A DNA stretch of 64,000 nt from RGIG4708 sp045538875 (lineage in GTDB: Bacteria; Bacillota; Clostridia; UMGS1810), in NCBI GenBank assembly GCA_045538875.1, contig JAZQEG010000013.1:33351-97350 (forward strand), written 5' to 3'. The notes under the pieces were generated by a model. It did no database searches. It saw only the letters and a program-made list of their open reading frames with translations, and was not told where the DNA came from. Made by a program: the position numbers and the translations under genes. Shown here piece after piece: positions 51,238 to 61,400 of the stretch (its first letter is position 1; the number at the start of each line of letters is the position of its first letter).

Positions 51238-52239
51238 CTATTTGTTAGCCTGTGCCTGTACACAGGTAATGGCTACAACACCAACAATGTCGTCTGCAGA
51301 GCATCCGCGTGACAAATCGTTAATGGGCATTGCAATACCCTGAGTTACAGGGCCGTATGCCTCGGCTTTTGCAAGGCGCTGAACAAGCTTGTAGCCAATG
51401 TTGCCTGCATCGAGGTCGGGGAACACAAGCACATTTGCTTTGCCTGCAACATCGCTGTCGGGAGCCTTTGAACAGCCAACCGACGGAACAATTGCTGCAT
51501 CAAGCTGAAGCTCGCCGTCTACTTTAATGTTTGGGTTTTGCTGTTTGCAAATTTTTGTGGCCTCTACTACCTTGTCTACATCAGCATGCTTTGCACTGCC
51601 CTTTGTTGAGTGCGAAAGCATTGCAACAATAGCCTCCTGCTCTGCAAGCAGCTCAAAGCTTTCGGCAGAGCAAGCTGCAATAGCAGCAAGCTTTTCGGGG
51701 TCGGGATTTTGCTCGAGGCCGCTGTCGGCAAAAATAAATGTGCCGTTTGCACCATATTCGCAATTTGGTACCACCATAACAAAAAATGCTGATACAAGCT
51801 TAACACCCGGCTTTGTTTTTATAATCTGAAGGCTAGGGCGCAGTGTATTGGCTGTGGAGTGGCAAGCACCCGATACAACGCCGTCTGCATCGCCTGCTTT
51901 AACCATAAGGCATGCATAGTACATATAATCGCCGAGAGCCTGTTTTTTTGCTTCCTCGTATGTAAGGCCTTTTGACTTTCTAAGCTCAACAAAAAGATTG
52001 ATGTAGTCCTCAGTCTTTTCGTATGTAAACGGGTCGATAATTGTTGCCTTTGAAATGTCAAGACCCTTGCTGTTTTCCTCTACCTCAGCAGGAGTACCTA
52101 TAATTACTATGTTTGCAATATCCTCTTTAAGGATTGTTTCGGCTGCTTCAAAGGTTCTTCTGTCCATTGATTCGGGCAAAACAATTGTTTTTTTGTCCTG
52201 CTTTGCTCTCTGTTTAATTCTGTCTAAAAACTGACTCAT
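51238..52239 (-). CDS. pta: phosphate acetyltransferase
   Basis: 333 residues, the short single-domain form. Converts acetyl-CoA to acetyl-phosphate. Motifs 'IVLPESMDRRTFEAA', 'DADGVVSGACHSTANTLRP', 'TKGSAKHADVDKV', 'DLSRGCSADDIV'. First gene of the pta-ackA operon with its own promoter. Confidence 0.98.
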   Translation of the reverse strand: MSQFLDRIKQRAKQDKKTIVLPESMDRRTFEAAETILKEDIANIVIIGTPAEVEENSKGLDISKATIIDPFTYEKTEDYINLFVELRKSKGLTYEEAKKQALGDYMYYACLMVKAGDADGVVSGACHSTANTLRPSLQIIKTKPGVKLVSAFFVMVVPNCEYGANGTFIFADSGLEQNPDPEKLAAIAACSAESFELLAEQEAIVAMLSHSTKGSAKHADVDKVVEATKICKQQNPNIKVDGELQLDAAIVPSVGCSKAPDSDVAGKANVLVFPDLDAGNIGYKLVQRLAKAEAYGPVTQGIAMPINDLSRGCSADDIVGVVAITCVQAQANK

Positions 52240-52299
52240 TTGTCTACCTCCGTTTTATACCAAAAAGTATATAAATAGTATAATTTTACACATATAGTT

Positions 52300-52328
52300 A
52301 TTATAATACTTTTTTGCATATAGTTCAA
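52300..52328 (-). promoter_or_regulatory. pta-ackA promoter
   Basis: Minus strand TTGAAC (52328-52323), 17 bp, TATAAT (52305-52300), 60 bp before the pta ATG. Confidence 0.7.
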
Positions 52329-52350
52329 GTGTTTTTTGTGATTATTTTAA

Positions 52351-52391
52351 CAAAAAACACACGCACAGTATAAACTTATGCGTGTGTTTTG
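52351..52391 (-). terminator. terminator of the sodium-pump decarboxylase operon
   Basis: Stem AAAACACACGCA / TGCGTGTGTTTT, 13 nt loop, T-rich exit on the minus strand; 15 nt after the alpha-subunit stop. Confidence 0.9.
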
Positions 52392-52405
52392 CTATCATTT
52401 TTTAA

Positions 52406-53797
52406 TTATGACAAATCCTGAACATAAATTGTTCTTACACTATTGTCATCACTATCAGCTTTATCTCTTGCTTCAAAGAATTTTTGTGCAACCTGCGGGA
52501 ACAGAGCGTAGCTCAAAACATCCTCCTCACATTTTGCTATATCTTTACATTCCTCTTTGTATTTTTCGAGCTCGGGCTGCAAAAGGTCGGCAGGACGGCA
52601 GGTAATAACCTCGTCGTCACCAATTGCCTTTTTGCGAACCTCCTCATTAACCTGGGCAGGAAGCTGGCCATATTCGCCTCTGAGCAATCCCTTTGACTCT
52701 TTGGTAACCATTTTGTATCTTTCACCCGAGAGTATATTTAGTACTGCCTGTGTACCTACAATCTGGCTGGTTGGTGTAACAAGAGGGGGATAACCAAAAT
52801 CCTTACGAACTCTTGGCACCTCAGCAAGCACCTCGTAGTATTTGTCCTCTGCGTTTGCCTGCTTGAGCTGTGAAATAAGGTTGGAGAGCATACCTCCCGG
52901 CACCTGATACAAAAGTGTGTTTGCATCAACATGGAGCACCTGAGGGTCAAGGTTGCCTCTGTGTTCAAGCTCTTTTGCAATACCGCGGAAGTGGCTTGCA
53001 ACATCGCTGAGTGCCTCAAGGTCGAGGCCTGTATCTCTTTCGGTGCCTTTGAGTGTTGCAACAAGCGACTCGGTTGCAGGCTGGCTTGTACCATTAGCCA
53101 TTGGCGAAAGAGCACAGTCTACAATATCTACACCTGCCTGAGCAGCCATAAGGTTGGTCATATCGCCTGTACCCGATGTGTTATGAGTGTGAAGGTGAAT
53201 AGGTACATCAAGGTTTGCCTTGAGCTTTTTAACAAGGCTGTATGCATCGTATGGCAAAAGCAGGTTTGCCATATCTTTTATACAAATATTGTCTGCACCC
53301 ATTTTAACAAGAGTTTCGGCAAGCTTTACAAAGTAGTCCTCATTGTGAACAGGGCTAACTGTGTAGCTGATTGCAGCTTCGCAAATGCCGCCATACTCTT
53401 TTACATACTTAATTGCCGCCTCTAAGTTTCGAGGGTCGTTGAGAGCATCAAATACTCTTACTATATCAATACCGTTTTCAATAGATTTTTTACAAAAAGC
53501 TTCAACAACATCATCTGCATAATGCTTGTAGCCGAGGATATTTTGCCCCCTAAAAAGCATTTGCAGCTTTGTGTTAGGTGTGTGAGCCTTTATTGTGCGA
53601 AGTCTTTCCCATGGGTCTTCGTTTAAAAATCTCATACACGAATCAAATGTTGCACCGCCCCAGCACTCCAGTGAATAGTAACCTATTTTGTCCAGCTTAT
53701 CAAGGGCAGGAATCATATCTTCGATTTTCATTCGTGTTGCTGCCTGTGACTGATGAGCATCACGAAGTATGGTATCTGTTATTAACAACTTTGACAT
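52406..53797 (-). CDS. oadA: oxaloacetate decarboxylase / carboxyltransferase alpha subunit
   Basis: 463 residues: TIM-barrel carboxyltransferase domain ('DTILRDAHQSQAATRM', 'YYSLECWGGATFDSCMRFL', metal-binding 'IHLHTHNTSGTG') and the conserved C-terminal PYC_OADA domain ('PPLVTPTSQIVGTQAVLN'). No biotinyl domain, which is coded separately at 55512. Moves CO2 from oxaloacetate (or a related substrate) to biotin; the beta subunit then decarboxylates with Na+ export. Last gene of the operon. Confidence 0.95.
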   Translation of the reverse strand: MSKLLITDTILRDAHQSQAATRMKIEDMIPALDKLDKIGYYSLECWGGATFDSCMRFLNEDPWERLRTIKAHTPNTKLQMLFRGQNILGYKHYADDVVEAFCKKSIENGIDIVRVFDALNDPRNLEAAIKYVKEYGGICEAAISYTVSPVHNEDYFVKLAETLVKMGADNICIKDMANLLLPYDAYSLVKKLKANLDVPIHLHTHNTSGTGDMTNLMAAQAGVDIVDCALSPMANGTSQPATESLVATLKGTERDTGLDLEALSDVASHFRGIAKELEHRGNLDPQVLHVDANTLLYQVPGGMLSNLISQLKQANAEDKYYEVLAEVPRVRKDFGYPPLVTPTSQIVGTQAVLNILSGERYKMVTKESKGLLRGEYGQLPAQVNEEVRKKAIGDDEVITCRPADLLQPELEKYKEECKDIAKCEEDVLSYALFPQVAQKFFEARDKADSDDNSVRTIYVQDLS

Positions 53798-53822
53798 AAT
53801 ATCATTCCTTTCGTTTTATTTA

Positions 53823-55466
53823 TCAACCAAACAATGCAAGGAGCACACCTGCTGCAATAGCAGAGCCTATAACACCTGCAACATTTGGACCCATTGCGTG
53901 CATAAGAAGGAAGTTTTTGGGATTTTCCTTTTGGCCAACAGTCTGTGATACACGCGCTGCCATAGGAACTGCCGAAACACCTGCCGAGCCAATAAGCGGG
54001 TTGATTTTGGTTTTGAGGAACAGGTTCATAAACTTGGCAAGAAGCACGCCGCCTGCTGTACCCATACCAAATGCTACAACACCAATTGCAATAATCGAAA
54101 TTGTTTTAAGGTTAAGGAATGCATCTGCTGTAGCTGTAGCACCAACTGTAAGTCCCAAAAATATTGTTACAATGTTCATAAGCTCGTTTTGCATTGTTTT
54201 TGAAAGTCTGTCCATAACTCCAGATTCTTTTGCGAGGTTACCAAGCATAAGACTGCCTACGAGCGGAGTTGCCGATGGCACAAGCAGTGCAACAAAGCCT
54301 GTAACAACAATAGGGAATAATATTTTTTCTGTTTTGGAAACTTCACGAAGTGGTTTCATAACAATCTGACGCTCTTTTTTGGTTGTAAGCAGCTTCATAA
54401 TAGGAGGCTGAATTACAGGAACAAGCGCCATATATGAATATGCAGCAACTGCAATAGGTCCTAAAAGATGCGGAGCAAGCTTTGTTGTTACAAAAATTGC
54501 TGTAGGGCCGTCTGCACCGCCTATAATACCTGTAGATGCTGCCTCTGCACCTGTAAAGCCAAAAAGCACTCTTGCACCAATGTATGTTACAAATATACCA
54601 AGCTGTGCTGCTGCGCCGAGGAGCAAGCTTTTGGGGTTAGCAATAAGAGGAGCAAAATCGGTCATTGCACCTACACCCAAAAATATGAGGCAAGGGTAAA
54701 TACCAAGCTTAACACCAAGGTACAAATAGTCGAGTAGCCCGGGTGTAACTCCGTTTAATGCACCAAACATATCCCAGTGAACATGACCGTCGGCAAACAG
54801 AGCTTCGTGGAACATATCTGCACCCGGGAGATTTGTTAAAAACATACCAAATGCAATAGGCACAAGCAGGAGCGGCTCAAACTGCTTAACAATACCAAGA
54901 TACAAAAGTACGCAGGCAATAATGAGCATCAAAACAGTTTTCCAGTTGCCAAGGCTCCAAAAGCCAGTCTGACTAACAAAGTTACTAATTGCATCCATTG
55001 CCGTAACCTTTTCACCGTTTAAAAGGTCGGGAATGTCTACAACTATATTTTCGTAGCTTGTATATGAGCCTGTTACATCAATAAAATCATCGGGCAGTTC
55101 CACATACATAATCTGTGCATATACAGTAGGATATACTTCGCCTCCTGTATAGCCGTTAAGCACAAATGGTGATTTGATTGTAATTTCACCGCCTGCATTT
55201 ACAACACTTTGAACAGGTATCTGATACATCTGACCTTCAAGCTCTGTATCAATTGCTATAACACCCGCATTTTCATCTGATTTGTTTGCCAGTGTTATTG
55301 TAAGTGACTGCTCTTTTTCATCGTATGATGTAGTTTTTACAAAAACCGCGCTTTCATCTTCGGACAAAACAGACGAGCTTACACCCATATTTTGTGCAAA
55401 TCCCGAATATGTAACGCTTATAACAACAAGCATCATAAGGAGAGCAGCAAATATTCTTTTTTTCAT
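53823..55466 (-). CDS. oadB: sodium-pumping decarboxylase beta subunit with N-terminal extracytoplasmic domain
   Basis: 547 residues, over 100 longer than usual. Residues 1-25 are a signal peptide/anchor ('MKKRIFAALLMMLVVISVTY'), about 26-165 a beta-rich domain without close family ('EKEQSLTITLANKSDENAG'), then a typical OadB/GcdB/MmdB membrane part from about 175: 'ANPKSLLLGAAAQLGIF', 'GIIGGADGPTAIFVT', with the Asp of 'GGADGPT', and 'GTAGGVLLAKFMN', 'SAGVSAVPMAARVSQ'. It exports Na+ while decarboxylating carboxybiotin. Ends 'GVLLALFG'. Confidence 0.93.
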   Translation of the reverse strand: MKKRIFAALLMMLVVISVTYSGFAQNMGVSSSVLSEDESAVFVKTTSYDEKEQSLTITLANKSDENAGVIAIDTELEGQMYQIPVQSVVNAGGEITIKSPFVLNGYTGGEVYPTVYAQIMYVELPDDFIDVTGSYTSYENIVVDIPDLLNGEKVTAMDAISNFVSQTGFWSLGNWKTVLMLIIACVLLYLGIVKQFEPLLLVPIAFGMFLTNLPGADMFHEALFADGHVHWDMFGALNGVTPGLLDYLYLGVKLGIYPCLIFLGVGAMTDFAPLIANPKSLLLGAAAQLGIFVTYIGARVLFGFTGAEAASTGIIGGADGPTAIFVTTKLAPHLLGPIAVAAYSYMALVPVIQPPIMKLLTTKKERQIVMKPLREVSKTEKILFPIVVTGFVALLVPSATPLVGSLMLGNLAKESGVMDRLSKTMQNELMNIVTIFLGLTVGATATADAFLNLKTISIIAIGVVAFGMGTAGGVLLAKFMNLFLKTKINPLIGSAGVSAVPMAARVSQTVGQKENPKNFLLMHAMGPNVAGVIGSAIAAGVLLALFG

Positions 55467-55511
55467 TGTTTCATATCCTTTCGTTATGACAATATCAGAA
55501 AGTGAGTTGCC

Positions 55512-55877
55512 TTATTTTATTGTGCAAAGAACTGCGCCTGTTTCAACAGTTGAGCCCTGTGCTACACATACAGATGTAACTGTGCCGTCAACACCTGCCA
55601 TAATTTCGTTTTCCATTTTCATTGCTTCAAGTATCATAAGAACCTGACCTGCTTTAACAGCGTCACCTTCTTTAACATTAACAGAAAGAATTGTGCCAGG
55701 CATTGGGGAGTTAACCTGTTCGCCTTCGCCGGCTGCACTTGCTGCAGGCGCTGCTGCAGGGGCTGCTGCGGGAGCTGCTGCAGGGGCTGCCTGTGCTTTT
55801 TTTGCTTCTTCCTCGCTGATAAGTTCAATAGAAATTGCGTATTCTGTTCCATTTACATTTACTTTATAATTTTTCAT
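55512..55877 (-). CDS. biotin carboxyl carrier protein of the decarboxylase
   Basis: 121 residues. N-terminal ~30 residues, then an Ala/Pro linker (repeats of APAA, about 33-52) and a biotinyl domain with the attachment lysine in 'EAMKMEN'. It shuttles CO2 between alpha and beta subunits. Lies 45 nt before oadB. Confidence 0.96.
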   Translation of the reverse strand: MKNYKVNVNGTEYAISIELISEEEAKKAQAAPAAAPAAAPAAAPAASAAGEGEQVNSPMPGTILSVNVKEGDAVKAGQVLMILEAMKMENEIMAGVDGTVTSVCVAQGSTVETGAVLCTIK

Positions 55878-55988
55878 AATTTTTTACCTCTTTCATTTTT
55901 TATTATACAACAATTTGCATTTTTAGCGGGATGACATCAAAATCAAACCAATATAGCAAATTGGGTGTGGGTACCGCCCGCTTTTTAA

Positions 55989-56267
55989 TTATATTCTTTT
56001 AAAGGATGTTACCCTGATGTTTGACACATCTGTGCCGAGTTCTTCTGCAATAACTGCACAAACTCCTGCAATAATTTCCTGCTTGTTTGGTATCGGTGTG
56101 CTTGCGCTATTTGGTGCAACCGATGCAACTGCAGGCTTTTTTGGCTCTTGCTTAATAAATTTCTGGCACAAAAAGCCCATAATGTAGCATATTGCAACTA
56201 TGGATATAAGGCCTATAAACACTATACCCAAACCTAGTGCAATTACCACTCCGTTTGAAACTCCCAT
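55989..56267 (-). CDS. small membrane subunit, OadG/MmdD-like
   Basis: 92 residues from ATG 56267 (GGGAGG 8 nt upstream). One membrane helix ('VVIALGLGIVFIGLISIVAICYIMGF' region, about 6-31), a Pro/Ala linker, and a small domain 'KQEIIAGVCAVIAEELGTDVS' ending 'RVTSFKRI', typical of OadG-type gamma/delta subunits that anchor and assemble the complex. First gene of the operon. Confidence 0.85.
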   Translation of the reverse strand: MGVSNGVVIALGLGIVFIGLISIVAICYIMGFLCQKFIKQEPKKPAVASVAPNSASTPIPNKQEIIAGVCAVIAEELGTDVSNIRVTSFKRI

Positions 56268-56323
56268 TTGTATGCCTCCCTTCAAAATGTAATGTTATCT
56301 ATGTAAAAATGTTTATAACAACA

Positions 56324-57040
56324 TTATTTACCAATTAAATACTTAACCTCGTTAGGGTTTAAATGCCGCCATTTGCCAAGGGGCAAATTGCCAAGCACAA
56401 CATTGCCTATTGCAACTCTTTTAAGGTATATTACCTTGTAGCCTATTGCCTCAAACATTTTGCGCACCTGCCTGTTGCGCCCCTCGTGAATTGTCAGCTG
56501 CATGAGAGCATTTGTTTTGTCTGCCGATATAAGCTCGGCTTTGGCAGGAGCTGTCTTTTGGCCGTCAACATACACACCGCGCTCTAATTTTTGTATTTCA
56601 AAGTGATTTGGTATGCCCGAAACCACTGCCCTGTATACTTTGTTAAGGTTGTTTTTGGGATGGGTAACCCTGAGTGTAAAATCACCATCGTTTGACAAAA
56701 GTAGTAAGCCCTCTGTGTTAATATCCAGCCTGCCTACAGGGTAAAGGCGTGCATCAATATCATCAACAAGGTCGATTACTGTTGGGCGCCCTTTTTCATC
56801 ACTTGCTGTTGTAACAAAGCCCTCGGGCTTGTTTAGCATAATGTAGTACTTCTTTTTTTCCTCAGTTACGGCTTGTCCGTCAAACTCAACAACATCGGTG
56901 CTTGTTACCTTTGTGCCAAGCTCGGTTACCACTTTGCCGTTTACCTTTACTTTGCCATCAAGTATCAGCTTTTCGCAAGTTCTGCGGGAGGCTATATTAC
57001 ACTGTGCCAAATATTTTTGCAGTCTTATTTGGTTTTCCAT
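56324..57040 (-). CDS. rRNA pseudouridine synthase (RsuA/RluB family)
   Basis: 238 residues. S4 domain at the N-terminus ('IRLQKYLAQCNIASRRTCEKLILDGKV' region), catalytic motif 'PVGRLDINTEGLLLLSNDGD' with the Asp, and 'EGRNRQVRKMFEAIGYKV'. Converts a uridine of 23S (RluB) or 16S rRNA (RsuA) to pseudouridine; which one is not decided by sequence alone. Strong ribosome site GGGGGAGG. Confidence 0.95.
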   Translation of the reverse strand: MENQIRLQKYLAQCNIASRRTCEKLILDGKVKVNGKVVTELGTKVTSTDVVEFDGQAVTEEKKKYYIMLNKPEGFVTTASDEKGRPTVIDLVDDIDARLYPVGRLDINTEGLLLLSNDGDFTLRVTHPKNNLNKVYRAVVSGIPNHFEIQKLERGVYVDGQKTAPAKAELISADKTNALMQLTIHEGRNRQVRKMFEAIGYKVIYLKRVAIGNVVLGNLPLGKWRHLNPNEVKYLIGK

Positions 57041-57142
57041 ATCACAAATCCTCCCCCATTATAAATATCCTTTTATATTATAACCCAAAATTTTGGAAAT
57101 TACAATAATTTACAGCAAAAAACATTGAAAAAATTTTAAAAT

Positions 57143-57660
57143 CGTGATAAGATAAGTTTTGTAAAGGGTAAATTTTAAGCGAAATGCTACAATCCGCAAA
57201 CTGCGTTCAAAAAACTTAACAAACTGTAATTTTTTCATTTGGCGTTTTGTTGGCACGCGCAAAGCCGTCGAAATTTTTTCGCCGTGGTTGCGCTAAAATG
57301 CCGAAATCGGTCGGTAACCTATTATGTTTTTCGTCATTTTACCTGCCAAAACGCCACCTGAAAAAAACAGTTTGTAAAGCCTTTATCAAGGCAGTATTCG
57401 GATTGCATCATTTCTCAAAAAGTTCGCACTCTATAGCAAAATCGGTGCAAAACAGAGTCTGCCTATGATATGGTTTTTACAAGTTGTTTTTAGATTTTGC
57501 CCGATTTGATGGTAAAATTCCGAAAAATAAAATCAGTTCCATTAGCATTTCGGTATTTTAGCACACCCGAGCGAAAAAATTTGAGTGAGTGTGTGCGTGC
57601 CATTAAATCGGGTAAAATATAAATTACAAATTGTTAAACCACTTATCATCCGCAGACGAC
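57143..57660. repeat. large imperfect palindrome (fold-back element)
   Basis: Most of the 709 bp gap 57041-57749 is one inverted repeat. The arm 57216-57307 (TAACAAACTGTAATTTTTTC ... GCTAAAATGCCGAAAT) reappears in reverse complement at 57547-57636; matched blocks include TGGCACGC, AAATTTTTTCG, GCTAAAAT and CCGAAAT. Weaker matching runs inward to a centre near 57427 and outward toward 57190 and 57660. A second, nested inverted pair (GGCGTTTTG at 57241 with 57347-57355) lies in the left arm. No gene is evident. Confidence 0.75.
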
Positions 57661-57749
57661 GTTTGCACAGATTTTGACATTGGATTATTCCTTTATAAAA
57701 GTTATCTTAATATAAATTTGTTATACAATTTAATGAAAGGTCATAAATT

Positions 57750-58397
57750 ATGAGAATGAGAAAGAAAAAGCACCGCGAGGACAGACTCGAGGCGTGCAAG
57801 CATTTGTTTATACAAAATTTTGAGCAGTACAAAAACAATTTAAACGCAATTTTTGGCAACAACAACCCCATACATATAGAAATAGGCTGCGGCAAAGGCA
57901 GATTTATAACCCAGATGGCTGCTTTAAACCCCGATATAAACTATATTGCCATTGAGCGCAATGCCGATGTTACCGTGCTTGCGTGCGAAAAAATAAAAAA
58001 TGCAGGTATAAATAATGTTAAATTTTTGTTTGGGAACTGCCAGCAGCTTGAAGCTGTTGAACATTTGCACTCTGTTGACAAAATATATATAAACTTTTGC
58101 GACCCGTGGAAAAAGAGCAAGCAGGCAAAACGAAGACTCACTCACGCAAACTTTTTAAAGCTTTATGAAAAACTTTTGGTTAGTGGCGGAGAGGTTCACT
58201 TTAAAACAGATAACACAAAGCTGTTTGAATTTTCGCTTAATTCCTTTGCTGATTACGGACTCAAAATGAAAAACATCACCCTTGATTTGCACAACAGCAA
58301 GTTTGAAGGCAATGTTATGACAGAGTATGAAATGCTTTTTTCCGAAAAGGGGCAGCCTATATACCGATGTGAAGTTGTTTTTCCTAAATGTTATTGA
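57750..58397 (+). CDS. trmB: tRNA (guanine46-N7)-methyltransferase
   Basis: 215 residues. SAM loop 'IHIEIGCGKGRFITQMAAL', 'YIAIERNADVTVLACEKI', and the family motif 'INFCDPWKKSKQAKRRLTHANF'. Methylates G46 in the variable loop of tRNAs. ATG 57750 is preceded by AAAGG; the N-terminus 'MRMRKKKHREDRLEAC' is the family's basic start. Confidence 0.97.
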   Translation: MRMRKKKHREDRLEACKHLFIQNFEQYKNNLNAIFGNNNPIHIEIGCGKGRFITQMAALNPDINYIAIERNADVTVLACEKIKNAGINNVKFLFGNCQQLEAVEHLHSVDKIYINFCDPWKKSKQAKRRLTHANFLKLYEKLLVSGGEVHFKTDNTKLFEFSLNSFADYGLKMKNITLDLHNSKFEGNVMTEYEMLFSEKGQPIYRCEVVFPKCY

Positions 58398-58398
58398 T

Positions 58399-58442
58399 AA
58401 AAATCACCTCCAAAAGATAACTCTTTTGGAGGTGATTTTTAT
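58399..58442. terminator. bidirectional terminator between trmB and polC
   Basis: Perfect 17 bp stem AAAATCACCTCCAAAAG with its complement at 58424-58440, 7 nt loop, T run after; between the convergent genes. Confidence 0.93.
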
Positions 58443-58466
58443 ATCATTTATTTGTATTTACAAATA

Positions 58467-61400
58467 TTAAAAAAATGTAATCTGGTCACTCTCTAACATC
58501 CCCTCAAACATACCGCGTGACCGCATAATTTCAACAATAGTCTTTGTAACCTTTGCGCGTTTTGTAAAATCCTCTACCGTTGCAAAAGGTGCCTGCTCCC
58601 TTGCCTCCACTATGCTTTTTGCCGCATTGGTACCAAGGCCTGCTATGGCATTAAGCGGCGGGCGGATACCCTCGGGTGTAGGAACAAACTTGTATGCATC
58701 GCTCTTTTTTAAATCGATAGGCAAAAAGCTTATGCCTCTGGAATACATTTCTATTGCAACTTCAAGTATTGTCATAGAGTTTTTGTCTTTATCGGTTGCA
58801 AGCTTTTCACGCTCTTTGTTTTCGAGCATTTTCATACTTTCTATTGCCCTGTCCCTGCCAAGTGCCATAAGCTCTGCGTCAAATTCGTCGGCACGAACTG
58901 TAAAATATGCACAGTAAAATTCCATAGGATAATTAACTTTAAACCACGCAATTCTAAATGCCATTGTTACATATGCAACAGCGTGCGCTTTTGGGAACAT
59001 ATATTTGATTTTTTTGCACGAGCCTATATACCACTCAGGCACATTGTTTTCTCTCATTGCCTTTTCATACTCGGGGGTTAAGCCTTTGCCCTTACGCACA
59101 CTTTCCATTATTTTAAATGCCAGGCCTTTTTCCACACCTTTGTATATAAGGTACACCATAATATCATCACGGGTACAAATTGCTTCGCTAAGGGTTGTTT
59201 TGCCCTCTTTAATGAGCGTTTGCGCGTTGTTGAGCCACACATCTGTACCGTGTGAAAGCCCCGATATACGCACAAGCTCCGAAAATGTTGTAGGCTGTGT
59301 GTCTACAAGCATCTGACGCACAAATTTTGTGCCAAATTCGGGCACTGCATAGGTACCAACAGGCGAGTTTATATCCTCGGGTGATACACCAAGTGCATCG
59401 GTAGAGGTAAACAGGCTCATTGTTTTTTTGTCATCGGTTGGTATGTCCTTTGCCGATACACCTGTTAAATCCTCAAGCATACGAATAACCGTAGGGTCAT
59501 CGTGGCCCAAAATATCAAGCTTTAAAAGGTTTGTATCAATTGAGTGATAGTCAAAGTGCAGTGTAATAATGTCACTGTCGGGGTCATCTGCAGGGTGCTG
59601 AACGGGCGAAAATTCGTGTACATCACGGCTTTTTGGCACAACTATAATTCCACCAGGGTGCTGACCTGTGGTGCGTTTAACACCTGTGCAGCCAACAAGC
59701 AGCCTTTGTGCCTGAGCCTGAGTTATATTAACGCCCTTTTCTTCAAAGTATTTCATAACATAGCCATATGCAGTTTTTTCGGCAACTGTGCCTATTGTGC
59801 CTGCACGGAACACATAGCCTGTGCCAAACAGCTCCTCTATATACTTATGTGCTCTTGGCTGATAATCACCCGAAAAGTTAAGGTCAATATCAGGCTCTTT
59901 GTCACCATAAAATCCAAGGAATGTCTGAAACGGAATATCGTGACCGTCTTTGTTAAGCTTTGCCCCGCAATTTGGGCACATCTTATCGGGCATATCGTAG
60001 CCGCAGCCCACCGAGCCGTCTGTTACAAAGTCGCTGTACTTACATTTTGGACACACATAATGCGGCGGCAGTGAGTTAACCTCGGTAATGCCGCTCATAA
60101 ATGCCACAAGCGAAGAGCCTACCGAGCCTCGTGAGCCTACAAGATACCCGTCATCATTAGATTTTTTAACAAGCTTTTGTGCAATAATATAAAGCACCGA
60201 ATAGCCGTTACTGATAATTGAGTTGAGTTCAACATCAATTCTGTCTTTAACAATTGGGGGGATTTGCTCACCATATATGCTTTTTGCCTTTGCATATGTC
60301 ATTTCACGCAGTTGCTCGTCTGAACCAGGAATTTCGGGAGGTGCCTTGTCGTCAGGGATAGGCTTTACATAGTCTATCATATCTGCAATGGCATTTGTAT
60401 TTTCAACAACAACCTCGTATGCAAGCTCGTTGCCCAAATATTCAAATTCCTTAAGCATTTCGTCTGTTGTTCTAAAATACAACGGCGGCTGCATATCAGC
60501 ATCGTCATAGCCCTGCCCAGCCTGAAGAATGCGGCGAAACACCTCGTCCTCAGGGTTTAAAAAGTGCACATCGCAGGTGGCAACAGTGAGCTTGTTGTTG
60601 CGCTTGCCAAGCTGTATAATTGTTTTGTTTATGTTTTTTAAATCCTCAACATCTGCAACAACATTGTCACGCAACAAAAAATTGTTGTTGCCGAGAGGTT
60701 GAATTTCAAGATAATCATAAAACTCTATTATTTTGTCCATTTGTGCAACATCATAGTTGTATGGGTCGTCAAGTAGTGCGCGGTAAAGCTCGCCAGCCTC
60801 GCAGGCCGAGCCTACAACAAGCCCATCGCGATACTGTTTTACAAGGCTTTTTGGCACTCTGGGGCGCTTGTAAAAATAATCAAGGCTTGATTTTGAAATA
60901 ATGTTGTACAAATTGCGCATACCCTCCTGTGACTTAACAAGAAGTATGCAGTGATATGTTTTTAGTGCTTTTATATCCACCTTGCCTGCAAGAGCCTTGT
61001 TGATATCCTCGGCATTTTTTATATCCGACTCTTCAAGCCGTGATATAAGCTTTAAAAATACATGGGCTGTTGCAATGGCATCATCACATGCTCTGTGATG
61101 GTTTTCAAGCTTTACATTAAAATGCTTGGTAAGAGTGTCGAGTTTGTAGTTTTTTACACCCTTAACAACAGCGCGCGAAAGCTCAAGTGTGTCTATGCAG
61201 CTGTAATTGTACTCAAGCCCCATATCCTTTGCAGCTTTTTTTATAAATGATGTGTCAAAGCTTGCGTTGTGAGCAACCAAAACACCATCACCTGCAAATT
61301 CAAAAAATTTGGGCAATATACTTTTTATGTCGGGGCAATTTGCAACCATACTGTCCGAAATGCCCGTAAGCTCAACAATTTTTTGCGGTATGGGCTTTAA

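Noticed and set aside
57247..57468. Open frame of 73 codons inside the fold-back element
   Set aside because: It lies wholly in the palindrome, has no ribosome site and its composition follows the repeat rather than a protein.
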